Shown: positions 1 to 10,139, numbered from the stretch's first letter. The stretch is 64,000 nt of DNA from Marinomonas rhodophyticola (GCF_026113935.1 NZ_JAPEUL010000004.1:558001-622000), one strand, 5' to 3'. A program made the numbers and translations. The notes: generated from the sequence alone by a model not told the origin.

Positions 1-1
1 C

Positions 2-190
2 TTCGCTCGTCCTGAAGAAGAGCAAAGAGATTTTTTGGCGCAAACTTGGTGCAACCATTGTATGGAAGTGGATTTAGGGATGGTCAACCCAAAGGAATTT
101 GAAAGTAAAGATCGAGTTTGGATTGAAGGTGACTGCATTAAGTGCGGTCATTCTACGGTTACAGAGATTGTAGAAGAGGATGAGGAGTGA
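2..190 (+). CDS. C-terminal fragment of a small zinc-ribbon protein (5' end outside window)
   Basis: An open frame enters the window at base 2 and stops at TGA 188-190, giving 62 residues without a start. It holds two Cys pairs, WCNHC near the middle and CIKCG near the end, about 34 residues apart, which is the layout of a four-Cys zinc ribbon. The tail is acidic (EEDEE). I do not recognise the family. It is followed by a strong hairpin terminator shared with gltA on the other strand. Confidence 0.6.
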   Translation, partial: FARPEEEQRDFLAQTWCNHCMEVDLGMVNPKEFESKDRVWIEGDCIKCGHSTVTEIVEEDEE

Positions 191-232
191 TTCTTAGTAT
201 CCTATACTGAATGCTATTTAAAAAAGAGTGAT

Positions 233-261
233 AAAAAAACGCGCCGAAAGGCGCGTTTTTT
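233..261. terminator. Bidirectional intrinsic terminator
   Basis: The stem acgcgcc / ggcgcgt closes a GAAA tetraloop and is flanked by an A-run on the left and a T-run on the right, so it works in both directions. It lies between the upstream plus-strand fragment and the convergent gltA on the minus strand. Confidence 0.9.
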
Positions 262-283
262 GTAATACCACGATATTGGTGTA

Positions 284-1568
284 TTACTTTTTAGTCGGAT
301 AATCGCGCTGTGGTTTACCGACATAAAGTTGGCGCGGACGGCCAATTTTATAAGGTCCACTGATCATTTCATTCCAGTGAGAGATCCAGCCAATAGTACG
401 AGACATGGCGAAGATAACAGTAAACATACTGGTTGGAATGCCAATTGCTTTCATGATGATGCCTGAGTAGAAATCAACGTTTGGATAAAGCTTACGTTCT
501 ACGAAATAAGGATCTTCTAGAGCAATCTGTTCAAGGCGTTTAGCGATTTTTAGTAAAGGATCGTCTGATTGACCAAGTTCTGCCAATACCTGATCACAGG
601 TTTCGCGCATCACTTTGGCACGAGGGTCAAAGTTTTTGTATACACGATGACCAAAGCCCATCAATCTGAAAGGATCATTTTTATCTTTTGCTTTGGCGAT
701 AAATTTGTCGATGTGCTCAACGTCGCCAATCTCTTCCAGCATAGTTAGTACCGCTTCGTTGGCACCACCATGAGCTGGACCTCAAAGTGTCGCGATGCCT
801 GCTGCAATACACGCAAACGGGTTGGCGCCTGAGGAGCCTGCGAGACGAACTGTGGAGGTTGAGGCATTTTGTTCATGATCTGCGTGCAGGATGAATATTC
901 TATCCATAGCCTTGGCGAAAACGGGGTTTACTTTGTAATCCTCGCAAGGTGTTGCAAACATCATGTACAAAAAGTTTTCAGCATAAGACAAGTCGTTACG
1001 TGGGTACATAACTGGTTGGTCTTTAGAATACTTATAGCATATTGAAGCGAGCGTTGGCATTTTAGAAATCAGGCGGAACGCAGCAATTTCACGATGCTTA
1101 GGGTTGCTGATGTCCATGTGATCTTGGTAAAAAGCCGATAGAGCCTCCAACAAGACCGCACATGATGGCCATAGGGTGGGCATCATTTCGGAAACCTTCA
1201 ATGAATTTGTGCATTGATTGGTTGACCATGGTGTGTTTGCCAACCGTTCTTTCAAATTCTGCTTTTTGTTTTTTGTCGGGTAATTCCCCGTAAAGTAATA
1301 AATAGCAGGTTTCTAGATAGTCTGAGTGTTCTGCAAGTTGGGCAATAGGATAGCCGCGATGCAAAAGAATGCCAGCATCTCCATCTATGTAAGTAATAGA
1401 GGATTCACAAGAGCCGGTAGACATAAATCCTGGATCGTAGGTGAATACACCGTTCGCACCTAAGCCTCGAACGTCGATAACGTCTGTACCTAGGGTGCCT
1501 GAAAGAACAGGAAGTTCGATAGCTTTATCGATCCCATCCACTTTGAGTAGCGCTTTTTTATCAGCCAT
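284..1568 (-). pseudogene. gltA: Citrate synthase GltA, broken by one frameshift and one nonsense codon (probable sequence errors)
   Basis: Condenses oxaloacetate and acetyl-CoA to citrate, the entry step of the TCA cycle. It starts at ATG 1568 behind a good AAGGAG site ([12 protein letters not shown]). The type II signature regions are present: [19 protein letters not shown], then [12 protein letters not shown] and [15 protein letters not shown]. There are two lesions. An extra G (plus-strand CC at 1144-1145) shifts the frame after CGLVG. At 782-784 a TGA replaces the expected TGG of ATLWGPAHGG in the same frame, so it is a substitution. Removing the extra base gives 427 residues, exactly the usual length. 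The gene is divergent from sdhCDAB. Two independent lesions in a central gene inside an intact TCA block argue for sequence error, though real loss cannot be excluded. Confidence 0.93.
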
Positions 1569-2104
1569 TTATGGTCTCCTTCGTATTCTGGTTCGGGGCT
1601 AAGACGTCGTAGGTTGACTCCACCTGGCCCAGAAGGTGCGGAAAAAATACTGTCTCTAGACTATAAAAGTCAATCTTGTTCATTTGCACTCTATTTACAT
1701 TAGGTTGTGTTATTTTGTAATTATCTGACAAAACAAGGGGTTGATGTAAAGTCAAGAAAATGCTCAAAAACAATTAACTTGTTGATTATATGGGTTTTTT
1801 GTCGTTTTTTTAGTGTGGTTTTTTATGTAATTTTATACCATTATTGTTTCGGCTTATGGTTACATTCATTTGATGAATGGTGACCATTGAAAACCTCTCG
1901 TTCAGTCTATTTGTCTTAGTATTTTTGGCTGGTCTATAATTGCGCCTCAGACGATTTCATTGATTTGTTGATGCTAATGGATAAAAGAGAGTCGCTTTTA
2001 AACATTTGTTTGCAAATCGATGGGATTTTCAAAGTAGGCCTATGACGTCATTATTTTACTCTGATCCAGAGCTGAATATAGCACGTATAGACATTGGGTC
2101 GTGA
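1569..2104. other. gltA-sdhC divergent regulatory region
   Basis: 536 bases without a convincing gene. It carries a candidate sigma70 promoter for sdh (see 1911-1940) and a near-palindrome AATGGT-G-ACCATT at 1876-1888 just upstream of it, which could bind a regulator. An ATG at 2042 opens a 20-codon frame that stops with TGA at 2102-2104, right before a TTG; this may be a leader peptide or chance. Both operons must be transcribed from here, so it is the likely control point for the first TCA steps. Confidence 0.6.
1911..1940 (+). promoter_or_regulatory. Candidate sigma70 promoter for sdhCDAB
   Basis: TTGTCT at 1911-1916 and a consensus TATAAT at 1935-1940 are separated by 18 bases. Transcription would begin near 1947, giving a 5' leader of roughly 160-195 bases before sdhC. 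Confidence 0.5.
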
Positions 2105-2140
2105 TTGACCATTCAATCAACACAAAATGGTGTAAAAGTC

Positions 2141-2518
2141 GTGAATAAAAAAAGACCAGTCAACCTTGATATTTTAACCATATCTCAGCCAGTCACAGCA
2201 ATCGTGTCTATTCTTCACCGTGTAACAGGAATCATCCTTTTTGTAGGGTTGGCTTTCTTGTTTTATGCATTCGATCTTTCTTTAGAGTCGCAAGAAGGTT
2301 TTGATCAGGTGGTTAATGCACTACAAACTAGTTTTCTAGTAAAGTTTGTTATTTGGGGTGTTGTTTCTGCGCTGATGTACCACTTTGTAGCAGGTGTGAA
2401 ACACTTGTTCATGGATATGGGTTATTTTGAAGAGTTAGAGAGTGGGCGTAATGCTGCTATTGCAAATATTGCGATTGCTGCCGTTCTAATCGTGTTAGCA
2501 GGAGTGTGGATATGGTAA
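2141..2518 (+). CDS. sdhC: Succinate dehydrogenase cytochrome b556 subunit SdhC
   Basis: Membrane anchor subunit of complex II that helps bind heme b and ubiquinone. About 125 residues from GTG 2141 (MNKKRPVNLDILTI), which fits the family N-terminus. A TTG at 2105 would add 12 residues but has no better ribosome site. The family motifs SILHRVTG and YHFVAGVKHLFMDMGY are present, and three hydrophobic segments lie around residues 20-42, 62-85 and 103-124. The stop overlaps the sdhD start, the usual sdhC-sdhD coupling. Confidence 0.92.
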   Translation: MNKKRPVNLDILTISQPVTAIVSILHRVTGIILFVGLAFLFYAFDLSLESQEGFDQVVNALQTSFLVKFVIWGVVSALMYHFVAGVKHLFMDMGYFEELESGRNAAIANIAIAAVLIVLAGVWIW

Positions 2519-2859
2519 CTCAAATCACAAGTTTTGGTCGCTCTGGTCTTTACGACTGGATGATGCAGCGAGTGTCTGCTGTTGTATTGTCTTTGTACAC
2601 GGTTTTTATCATTGGTTATTTGTTGCTGAATCCTGATCTTACATACGATCAGTGGAGTGCTTTATTTGAAGCGACATGGATGCGAATATTCAGTCTAATG
2701 GTGCTTTTGTCGATTGGTATGCATTCTTGGATTGGATTATGGTCTGTTTCAACTGACTATATTAAAGCAACGGGTGCACGTTTCTTCTTTCAATCTCTAT
2801 GCGGTTTTGTAATGTTTGTTTACATCGTATGGGGTGTTCAAGTTCTTTGGGGGCTATAA
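2512..2859 (+). CDS. sdhD: Succinate dehydrogenase membrane anchor subunit SdhD
   Basis: Second hydrophobic anchor of complex II, forming the heme b and quinone pocket with SdhC. From ATG 2512, overlapping the sdhC stop by 7 bases, it has 115 residues and three membrane segments. The signature MHSWIGLWSVSTDYIKATG contains the conserved His and the Asp-Tyr pair near the quinone site in the E. coli homologue. A GTG two codons upstream is also possible but adds nothing conserved. The stop lies 3 bases before sdhA, so the genes are tightly co-transcribed. Confidence 0.92.
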   Translation: MVTQITSFGRSGLYDWMMQRVSAVVLSLYTVFIIGYLLLNPDLTYDQWSALFEATWMRIFSLMVLLSIGMHSWIGLWSVSTDYIKATGARFFFQSLCGFVMFVYIVWGVQVLWGL

Positions 2860-2862
2860 GTA

Positions 2863-4635
2863 ATGGCAAATATTCGTACTATTTCTTTTGATGCCATTGT
2901 TATTGGTGGGGGCGGCGCAGGTATGCGTGCTGCGCTCCAGTTGACCGAATCTGGTTTGAATACGGCATGCGTTACTAAAGTATTTCCAACTCGTTCACAC
3001 ACGGTTTCTGCGCAGGGTGGTATTACTTGTGCCATTGCAAGTGATGATCCAAACGATGATTGGCGCTGGCACATGTATGACACTGTAAAAGGGTCGGATT
3101 ATATTGGCGACCAAGATGCAATCGAATACATGTGTTCTGTCGGTCCTCAAGCCGTTTTTGAATTAGAGCACATGGGATTGCCATTCTCTCGTACTGAGCA
3201 GGGTCGTATTTATCAGCGTCCGTTTGGTGGTCAGTCTAAAGACTTTGGTAAAGGTGGTCAGGCTGCCCGTACTTGTGCTGCTGCAGACCGTACTGGTCAT
3301 GCACTGCTACATACACTGTATCAAGGCAACCTTAAAGGTGGTACTACATTCTTCAACGAATGGTACGCCACTGATCTTGTAAAAAACAGAGAAGACGCTG
3401 TTGTTGGTGTTATCGCGATTTGTATCGAGAGCGGTGAGACCGTTTATCTGAAAGCGAAAGCAACGGTTATTGCTACAGGTGGCGCAGGTCGTATTTATCA
3501 ATCTACGACGAATGCTCACATCAATACGGGTGATGGCGTTGGTATGGCTTTGCGTGCTGGCTTCCCAATGCAAGATATGGAAATGTGGCAATTCCACCCA
3601 ACCGGTATTTACGGTGCTGGTACACTAGTGACGGAAGGTTGTCGTGGTGAAGGTGGTTACCTGATCAATAAAGATGGTGAACGTTTCATGGAGCGTTATG
3701 CTCCAAACGCAAAAGACCTTGCCGGTCGAGATGTGGTTGCTCGTTCAATGATTCTTGAGATTTTGGAAGGGCGTGGTTGTGGTCCTGATGGTGATCACGT
3801 ATTGCTTAAGTTGGATCACTTGGGTGAAGAAACGTTGAATAAGCGTCTTCCTGGTATTCTTGAGTTATCTCGTACTTTTGCTCACGTTGATCCAGTAAAA
3901 GAGCCGATTCCTGTTATTCCAACTTGTCATTACATGATGGGTGGCATTCCAACTAATATTGGCGGTCAAGCAATTAAAGTTAACGAAGCTGGTGAAGACG
4001 TTATTATTGATGGTCTTTATGCTTGTGGTGAAGCGGCTTGTGTATCGGTGCATGGCGCTAACCGTTTGGGTGGTAACTCGCTGCTAGATTTAGTTGTGTT
4101 TGGGCGTGCGGTTGGTATTCAGGTTAAGAAGTCATTGGATGAAGGTTTTGATTCATTGGATGCTGATGACACCAATATTGAAAAAGCATTGGTTCGCCTG
4201 AATCGTTTGAATAGTTCCACAGGCGGCGAAAGTGTTGCAGCGGTGCGTGCTGATCTGCAGCGTGTAATGCAGCTTTATTTTGGTGTGTTTCGTGATGGCG
4301 AAGCAATGCAAAAAGGTCTTGCGCAGTTAAAAGAAATTCGTACTCGTGTTGAAAATTTGTATCTTGAAGATAAGAGTCAAGCATTCAATACAGCGCGTAT
4401 TGAAGCTTTAGAGCTTGAAAATTTACTTGAAGTTGCTGAAGCGACAGCTATTCCGGCTGAATTCCGTAAGGAAAGTCGTGGTGCTCATGCTCGCAATGAC
4501 TTTACTGAACGTGACGATGAAAACTGGTTGAAACATTCTTTATTCCATCCAGTAGGTAAGACTGTAACCAAGCGTGATGTAAACTTTGCGCCAAAGACCA
4601 TGGAAGCTTTCCCACCTAAGGCTCGTTCATACTAA
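2863..4635 (+). CDS. sdhA: Succinate dehydrogenase flavoprotein subunit SdhA
   Basis: Catalytic subunit oxidising succinate to fumarate with covalently bound FAD, on the cytoplasmic face of the membrane. 590 residues, normal length. The FAD dinucleotide-binding motif [12 protein letters not shown] is at about residues 15-26. [10 protein letters not shown] near 45-54 holds the His that carries FAD. The active-site stretch [20 protein letters not shown] is near 243-262, and [16 protein letters not shown] near 393-408. The C-terminus ends in the usual PPKARSY. Intact, third gene of sdhCDAB. Confidence 0.97.
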   Translation: MANIRTISFDAIVIGGGGAGMRAALQLTESGLNTACVTKVFPTRSHTVSAQGGITCAIASDDPNDDWRWHMYDTVKGSDYIGDQDAIEYMCSVGPQAVFELEHMGLPFSRTEQGRIYQRPFGGQSKDFGKGGQAARTCAAADRTGHALLHTLYQGNLKGGTTFFNEWYATDLVKNREDAVVGVIAICIESGETVYLKAKATVIATGGAGRIYQSTTNAHINTGDGVGMALRAGFPMQDMEMWQFHPTGIYGAGTLVTEGCRGEGGYLINKDGERFMERYAPNAKDLAGRDVVARSMILEILEGRGCGPDGDHVLLKLDHLGEETLNKRLPGILELSRTFAHVDPVKEPIPVIPTCHYMMGGIPTNIGGQAIKVNEAGEDVIIDGLYACGEAACVSVHGANRLGGNSLLDLVVFGRAVGIQVKKSLDEGFDSLDADDTNIEKALVRLNRLNSSTGGESVAAVRADLQRVMQLYFGVFRDGEAMQKGLAQLKEIRTRVENLYLEDKSQAFNTARIEALELENLLEVAEATAIPAEFRKESRGAHARNDFTERDDENWLKHSLFHPVGKTVTKRDVNFAPKTMEAFPPKARSY

Positions 4636-4641
4636 GGAGTT

Positions 4642-5352
4642 ATGTCAATGTTAGTTAGTATCTATCGCTACAATCCTGAGAAGGACGACGCTCCTTACAT
4701 GCAGGATTATGAGATTGAGTTGCCAGCAGGTAAAGACTTGATGGTGCTTGATGTTTTGAATTTGCTTAAAGCGCAAGATCCAAGTATTTCATACCGTCGT
4801 TCATGTCGTGAGGGTGTATGTGGCTCTGATGGCATGAATATGTCAGGAAAGAATGGCTTGGCTTGTATTACGCCGGTTTCTGAGGCTGTAAAAAAAGGTA
4901 AATTGGTATTGCGTCCTCTTCCTGGCTTGCCAGTGGTTCGTGATCTTGTGGTTGATATGGGTCAGTTCTACAAGCAATATGAGAAGATTCGTCCTTATTT
5001 GCTAAATGATACACCAGCGCCAGCAATTGAACGTTTGCAAAGCCCAGAAGAACGTGAAAAGCTTGATGGTCTTTATGAATGTATCTTGTGTGCTTGCTGC
5101 TCAACTGCATGTCCATCTTTCTGGTGGAATCCAGATAAGTTTGTAGGGCCTTCAGGATTGTTGCAAGCTTACCGTTTCTTGGCGGACAGTCGTGATACGG
5201 CCACGCAAGAGCGTCTTAGTGATCTAGATGATCCATTTAGTGTCTTCCGTTGCCATGGTATTATGAACTGTGTAAATGTATGTCCTAAAGGATTAAATCC
5301 GACTAAGGCCATTGGTAATATTCGTTCTATGCTTTTGCAGAGAGCGACCTGA
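4642..5352 (+). CDS. sdhB: Succinate dehydrogenase iron-sulfur subunit SdhB
   Basis: Passes electrons from FAD to quinone through three Fe-S clusters. 236 residues. The [2Fe-2S] ligands lie in SCREGVCGSDGMNMSG (about 56-71) plus the following LACI Cys. The [4Fe-4S] motif is CILCACCSTACPS (about 147-159) and the [3Fe-4S] motif CHGIMNCVNVCPKG (about 204-217). ATG 4642 follows an AAGGAG site; a second ATG two codons later is also possible. It is the last gene of sdhCDAB and ends 50 bases before a strong terminator. Confidence 0.97.
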   Translation: MSMLVSIYRYNPEKDDAPYMQDYEIELPAGKDLMVLDVLNLLKAQDPSISYRRSCREGVCGSDGMNMSGKNGLACITPVSEAVKKGKLVLRPLPGLPVVRDLVVDMGQFYKQYEKIRPYLLNDTPAPAIERLQSPEEREKLDGLYECILCACCSTACPSFWWNPDKFVGPSGLLQAYRFLADSRDTATQERLSDLDDPFSVFRCHGIMNCVNVCPKGLNPTKAIGNIRSMLLQRAT

Positions 5353-5402
5353 TGATGTGTTGTGTGATCCATCGTGTTGTTTTAATGTGATCGCATAAAC
5401 TC

Positions 5403-5438
5403 GGCGGCTTGAATAATGGTTCAATGCCGCCATTTTTT
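5403..5438 (+). terminator. Intrinsic terminator after sdhB
   Basis: GGCGGC-TTGAA pairs with TTCAA-(bulged T)-GCCGCC around a TAATGG loop, followed by ATTTTTT. It separates sdhCDAB from sucA, so sucA probably has its own promoter or is reached by read-through. Confidence 0.85.
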
Positions 5439-5732
5439 CATATTCTGATGTAGAGAATATGGAAAAAACGATTTAAAATTCGATCTTTACGGGCAAGGAA
5501 GCGCCTAAGAAAGACCACTGCCTTAGTGATTACGGATTCAAAGTGCTTTGTTTGTTTGTATGAATGAAGTGTTTGTAGTGGTTGAGTATTAAACGTAGAA
5601 GGGCGGAAGTGGCTGGAAATAAACAAAAAATCGAGGCTTTAATAGCCTTACGGGCCTGATAAAATGATCGACCTTAATCAATAGGTTGATACCGGACCCT
5701 GGTAGCTGGCTCGAACATAAGGGTGATCGAGA
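5439..5732 (+). other. Upstream region of sucA
   Basis: About 290 bases with no convincing gene. It includes a small hairpin aggct-ttaat-agcct near 5634-5648 and an AT-rich TAAAAT near 5658-5663 that could be part of a -10 box, without a clear -35. Nothing else stands out. Confidence 0.4.
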
Positions 5733-8570
5733 ATGCACGAAAGTTTAATGGAGTTGCTGTGGAGCACCTCTCACTTTTCAGGTGGAAACTTGGAATATGT
5801 TGAAGGGTTGTTTGAAAGCTACCTCGTCGATCCGAACTCAGTGTCGGAAGAATGGCGTAAATGTTTTGATCAATTGCCTCGTGTAAGCGAAGCGCAATCA
5901 ACTGATCTACCTCATTCAGTGATTCAAGAGCAGTTTCTACAGATTGGTAAGAATAAATTTCGCTCAATGCCTGTTTCTACAGGTAATGTTGCAAGTTCTG
6001 ATCATGAACAGAAGCAAATTAGTGTTTTGCAGTTGATTAATGCTTACCGCGTTCGTGGGCATCAACATGCAACACTTGATCCGCTTGGATTACAAAAACG
6101 TGAGAAAGTAGCTGATTTAGATATTGGCTATCACCAATTAACGGGCGCTGATTTAGATACAGTATTCAATGTTGGCTCTTTATTCTTTAATAAAGATTCG
6201 CTTAAATTAAGTGAAATTGTATCGGAACTTGAAAAAACCTATTGCGGTAGCATTGGTTATGAGTTTATGCACATTGTTGATACTCAAGAAAAAGCTTGGC
6301 TTCAACAGCGTGTCGAATCCGTTCGTTCTCGTCCAGAATATTCCCAAGAAACTCGCGAAAGCCTATTGGAACGTTTAACAGCAGCGGAAGGCTTAGAGAA
6401 ATACCTTGCTAGTCGTTATCCTGGTGCAAAACGCTTTGGTCTTGAGGGTGGCGAAAGCTTAATCCCCATGGTAAACGAGTTGATTCAGCGCTCCGGTGCA
6501 CTTGGTGCCAAAGAAGTTGTTATCGGCATGGCTCACCGTGGGCGTCTTAACGTATTAGTTAATACGCTTGGTAAAAATCCCAAAGATTTATTTGACGAGT
6601 TTGAAGGTAAGAAGCTTGTTAACACATCTGGCGACGTTAAATATCACCAAGGTTTCTCTTCTAACGTGATGACGGCTGGCGGAGAAGTACACATTGCTCT
6701 GTCATTTAACCCATCGCATTTGGAGATCGTTTCTCCTGTAGTAGAAGGTTCTGTTCGTGCTCGCCAAGATCGTCGTAAAGATACAACGGGTAAAAGTGTT
6801 GTGCCTATTTCGATTCACGGTGATGCAGCTTTTGCAGGCCAAGGTGTGGTTATGGAGACGTTTCAGATGTCTCAAACTCGCGCTTATCGTACAGGCGGTA
6901 CGGTTCATATTGTTATTAACAACCAAGTGGGCTTTACCACGAACCGTCAAGAAGATTCGCGTTCTACGGAATATGCCACAGATGTTGCTAAAATCATTCA
7001 AGCGCCTATTTTCCACGTCAATGGTGATGATCCAGAAGCCGTGTTGTTTGTCACTCAGCTTGCGCTAGATTACCGCTATGAGTTTGGTCGTGATGTTGTG
7101 ATTGACATGGTGTGTTACCGTCGCCGTGGTCACAATGAAACGGATGAGCCATCAGGTACTCAGCCATTAATGTACAATGTGATCAACAATCTAAAAACGA
7201 CACGTACTCTTTATTCTGAGCGTCTCGTTGCAGAATCTGTGGTTACACAAGAAAAGTCTGACCAAATGGTCGCTGAGAACAGAGAAGACCTTGATAACGC
7301 TCGTCATGTAGCGAAAAGCTTGGTTCTTGAATCTCAAACAGGTTCATTTGTCGATTGGAAACCATACCTTGGTGTTGAATGGACAGATGCTGGCGATACA
7401 ACTTACCCGCTTTCCAAATTACAGGAAGTTGCTAGGAAGTTAACTAATATACCTGATGGTATTGTTGTTCAGCGTCAAGTGCAGAAAATTTACCAAGACC
7501 GCGACAAGATGACGGCGGGTGCCTTACCTCTTAACTGGGGTTATGCAGAAACGCTTGCCTTTGCGACCTTGCTTGAACAGGGTTATCCGATTCGTATTAC
7601 GGGTCAAGACTCTGGTCGTGGTACATTCTCGCACCGTCATGCGGTTATTCACAGTCAGAAAGACGGTAGTACCTATATTCCTCTTAAGCATTTGTCAGAA
7701 GATCAGCCTACAATGGATCTTTACGACTCTTACCTTTCAGAAGAGGCGGTATTGGCTTTTGAGTACGGTTATGCCAGCACTTCTCCAAAAGGTTTGGTCA
7801 TATGGGAAGCGCAGTTTGGTGACTTTGCTAACGGTGCACAGGTTGTTATTGACCAGTTTATTACCAGTGGTGAGCATAAATGGGGTCGCCTATGCGGTCT
7901 GACTATGTTGTTGCCACATGGTTATGAAGGTCAAGGACCAGAGCATTCGTCTGCACGTTTAGAACGCTTCTTGCAGTTGTGTGCCGAATACAATATTCAA
8001 GTTTGTGTTCCGACTACGCCGTCACAAATTTTCCATATCCTTCGTCGTCAAGCGATTCGTCCTATGCGTCGTCCGCTGATCATAATGTCACCGAAGAGTT
8101 TGTTGCGTCATAAGCAAGCGATTTCGACATTAGAAGACTTGGCAGAAGGCAGTTTCAAAACGGTTCTTCCCGAGTCGGATGAAAACATTGCTGCGGATAA
8201 AGTGAAACGCATTATCCTATGTAGCGGTAAAGTGTATTTCGACTTGATTAACCGTCGTGAAGAGTTGCAAAAAGATGATGTTGCTGTGATTCGTTTGGAG
8301 CAGTTGTATCCGTTCCCATACGCTGACCTAGAGTCTGTGTTAGAGCAGTACAACAATGTTGAGAGTTTGGTATGGTGTCAAGAAGAGCCGAAAAACCAAG
8401 GTGCTTGGCATGCCAATCGTCACCGTATGAATCGAGTATTGGAAAAACTGTACCCAGAGCTAAAAATCCGTTTTGCAGGACGTATTTCGTCTGCTGCCCC
8501 AGCGGCTGGTTACATGTCTATCCATGTTGAAGAACAAGAAGCGCTGGTCAACGACGCATTAGTTGGTTAG
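5733..8570 (+). CDS. sucA: 2-oxoglutarate dehydrogenase E1 component SucA
   Basis: Thiamine-diphosphate-dependent decarboxylase that starts conversion of 2-oxoglutarate to succinyl-CoA. 945 residues, typical. The N-terminal E1o region (LWSTSHFSGGNLEYVEGLFE) that docks to E2 is present. Core motifs include GMAHRGRLNVLVNTLGKNPK, NPSHLEIVSPVVEGSVRARQ, CYRRRGHNETDEPSGTQP (cofactor region) and RITGQDSGRGTFSHRHAV. The C-terminal half closes with VWCQEEPKNQGAW and the family tail SAAPAAGYMSIHVEEQ. Intact, 33 bases ahead of sucB. Confidence 0.97.
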   Translation: MHESLMELLWSTSHFSGGNLEYVEGLFESYLVDPNSVSEEWRKCFDQLPRVSEAQSTDLPHSVIQEQFLQIGKNKFRSMPVSTGNVASSDHEQKQISVLQLINAYRVRGHQHATLDPLGLQKREKVADLDIGYHQLTGADLDTVFNVGSLFFNKDSLKLSEIVSELEKTYCGSIGYEFMHIVDTQEKAWLQQRVESVRSRPEYSQETRESLLERLTAAEGLEKYLASRYPGAKRFGLEGGESLIPMVNELIQRSGALGAKEVVIGMAHRGRLNVLVNTLGKNPKDLFDEFEGKKLVNTSGDVKYHQGFSSNVMTAGGEVHIALSFNPSHLEIVSPVVEGSVRARQDRRKDTTGKSVVPISIHGDAAFAGQGVVMETFQMSQTRAYRTGGTVHIVINNQVGFTTNRQEDSRSTEYATDVAKIIQAPIFHVNGDDPEAVLFVTQLALDYRYEFGRDVVIDMVCYRRRGHNETDEPSGTQPLMYNVINNLKTTRTLYSERLVAESVVTQEKSDQMVAENREDLDNARHVAKSLVLESQTGSFVDWKPYLGVEWTDAGDTTYPLSKLQEVARKLTNIPDGIVVQRQVQKIYQDRDKMTAGALPLNWGYAETLAFATLLEQGYPIRITGQDSGRGTFSHRHAVIHSQKDGSTYIPLKHLSEDQPTMDLYDSYLSEEAVLAFEYGYASTSPKGLVIWEAQFGDFANGAQVVIDQFITSGEHKWGRLCGLTMLLPHGYEGQGPEHSSARLERFLQLCAEYNIQVCVPTTPSQIFHILRRQAIRPMRRPLIIMSPKSLLRHKQAISTLEDLAEGSFKTVLPESDENIAADKVKRIILCSGKVYFDLINRREELQKDDVAVIRLEQLYPFPYADLESVLEQYNNVESLVWCQEEPKNQGAWHANRHRMNRVLEKLYPELKIRFAGRISSAAPAAGYMSIHVEEQEALVNDALVG

Positions 8571-8603
8571 TACCATAGCCTGTCAGAGAGATAAGGGTAT
8601 AAA

Positions 8604-10139
8604 ATGAGCATTGAAATTAAAGCACCTACTTTTCCAGAATCGGTAGCAGACGGTACCGTTGCCACTTGGTACAAACAGCCAGGTGAATCCTGTGCACGTG
8701 ATGAGCACATTGTTGACATCGAGACAGACAAAGTTGTTTTAGAAGTTGTTGCACCTGCTGATGGCGTTTTGAAAGAAATTTTAAAAGCAGAAGGCGACAT
8801 CGTACTAAGTGACGAAGTGTTGGCTATTTTTGAATCAGGTGCGGCTTCTGCAGCACCAGCGCAAGCGGAGAAAGCAGCGCCAGCTGCAGCGGCGTCTTCT
8901 TCAAAAGAAACGGTTCAAATTAAAGCGCCTACTTTCCCTGAGTCTGTTGCCGATGGCACCGTGGCAACTTGGTACAAGAAAGCAGGTGAAGCGTGTTCAC
9001 GTGATGAGCACATTGTTGACATTGAAACGGATAAAGTTGTTTTAGAAGTCGTAGCGCCTGCTGATGGTGTAATTGGCGACATCTTGAAAAACGAAGGTGA
9101 TACTGTCCTTAGTGATGAGGTTCTTGCTAACTTCTTGGTTGGAGCGTCTGCTACTGAAGCAGCGCCTGCTAATACAGCGTCTTCCACTTCATCTGCTTCT
9201 GCTGCAGATGGTGATGAAGATGGTGTGGCTGGTCCTGCTGCTCGTAAAGCACTTTCTGAAGCGGGTTTAACGGCTTCTCAAGTGAAAGGAACTGGCAAAG
9301 GTGGTCGTATCACAAAAGAAGACGTAGACGCGGCTGTGAAGGCAAAAGCCTCTGCTCCTGCTGCGCCAGCTAAAGCTGCACCTGCTCCAGCATCTAAACC
9401 AGCTGCTGCGCCAGTAGCCGCTCTAGGTGCGGACGGCCGTATTGAAAAACGTGTTCCAATGACACGTCTTCGTGCCACGATTGCGAAGCGTTTGGTCGAA
9501 GCTCAGCAAACCGCTGCTATGTTGACGACTTACAACGAAGTCAATATGGCACCTGTCATGGAATTGCGTGCTAAGTACAAAGACTTGTTTGCTAAAACAC
9601 ACAACGGCACTAAACTTGGTTTCATGTCATTCTTCGTGAAAGCGGCGACTGAAGCGCTTAAACGCTTCCCAGCAGTGAACGCATCGATTGATGGCAATGA
9701 CATGGTTTACCATGGCTACCAAGACATTGGTGTAGCCGTGTCCACTGATCGTGGTTTAATGGTGCCTGTACTTCGCAATACAGAAGCAATGGGGCTTGCT
9801 GACATCGAGTCGACTATTATGGACTTCGCTCTTCGTGGTCGTGATGGCAAACTGGGAATGAATGACATGCAAGGTGGTACTTTCACTATCACTAACGGCG
9901 GTACTTTCGGTTCTTTGATGTCTACGCCTATCATTAACCCACCACAAACGGCTATTTTGGGTATGCATAAAATCCAAGATCGTCCAATGGCGGTTAATGG
10001 TCAAGTCGTAATCCAGCCGATGATGTATTTGGCCTTGTCTTACGATCACCGTATGATTGACGGCAAAGAAGCCGTACAATTCTTAGTAACGATCAAAGAA
10101 TTGCTTGAAGACCCTGCACGTCTTTTGCTTGAAATCTAA
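8604..10139 (+). CDS. sucB: 2-oxoglutarate dehydrogenase E2 (dihydrolipoyl succinyltransferase) SucB with two lipoyl domains
   Basis: Core of the 2-oxoglutarate dehydrogenase complex, moving the succinyl group to CoA. 511 residues, about 100 longer than the E. coli-type enzyme because the lipoyl domain is duplicated: residues about 2-76 and 103-177, with lipoyl-lysines K43 and K144 in the identical context [11 protein letters not shown]. Ala/Pro-rich linkers follow each. A peripheral subunit-binding domain lies near 213-250 ([20 protein letters not shown]), then the catalytic domain with [16 protein letters not shown] near the end (His and Asp of the acyltransferase site). The succinyl-specific type is inferred from its position after sucA. 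A hairpin follows before lpd. Confidence 0.96.
   Translation: MSIEIKAPTFPESVADGTVATWYKQPGESCARDEHIVDIETDKVVLEVVAPADGVLKEILKAEGDIVLSDEVLAIFESGAASAAPAQAEKAAPAAAASSSKETVQIKAPTFPESVADGTVATWYKKAGEACSRDEHIVDIETDKVVLEVVAPADGVIGDILKNEGDTVLSDEVLANFLVGASATEAAPANTASSTSSASAADGDEDGVAGPAARKALSEAGLTASQVKGTGKGGRITKEDVDAAVKAKASAPAAPAKAAPAPASKPAAAPVAALGADGRIEKRVPMTRLRATIAKRLVEAQQTAAMLTTYNEVNMAPVMELRAKYKDLFAKTHNGTKLGFMSFFVKAATEALKRFPAVNASIDGNDMVYHGYQDIGVAVSTDRGLMVPVLRNTEAMGLADIESTIMDFALRGRDGKLGMNDMQGGTFTITNGGTFGSLMSTPIINPPQTAILGMHKIQDRPMAVNGQVVIQPMMYLALSYDHRMIDGKEAVQFLVTIKELLEDPARLLLEI
8616..9134 (+). repeat. Tandem lipoyl-domain coding repeat inside sucB
   Basis: Two copies about 216 bases long, 303 bases apart (8616-8831 and 8919-9134). 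The proteins are nearly identical (first 20 residues [20 protein letters not shown] match fully), but many third codon positions differ, so this is not a fresh duplication. Confidence 0.85.

Noticed and set aside
782..784. In-frame TGA in gltA as evidence of Trp or selenocysteine recoding
   Set aside because: TGA is used as a normal stop in this window (sdhB and the fragment ending at 190), the position is Trp in the family, and a second lesion lies in the same gene.
1561..1773. 70-residue minus-strand frame upstream of gltA
   Set aside because: It has no ribosome site or recognisable motif and lies in the promoter region; chance frame.
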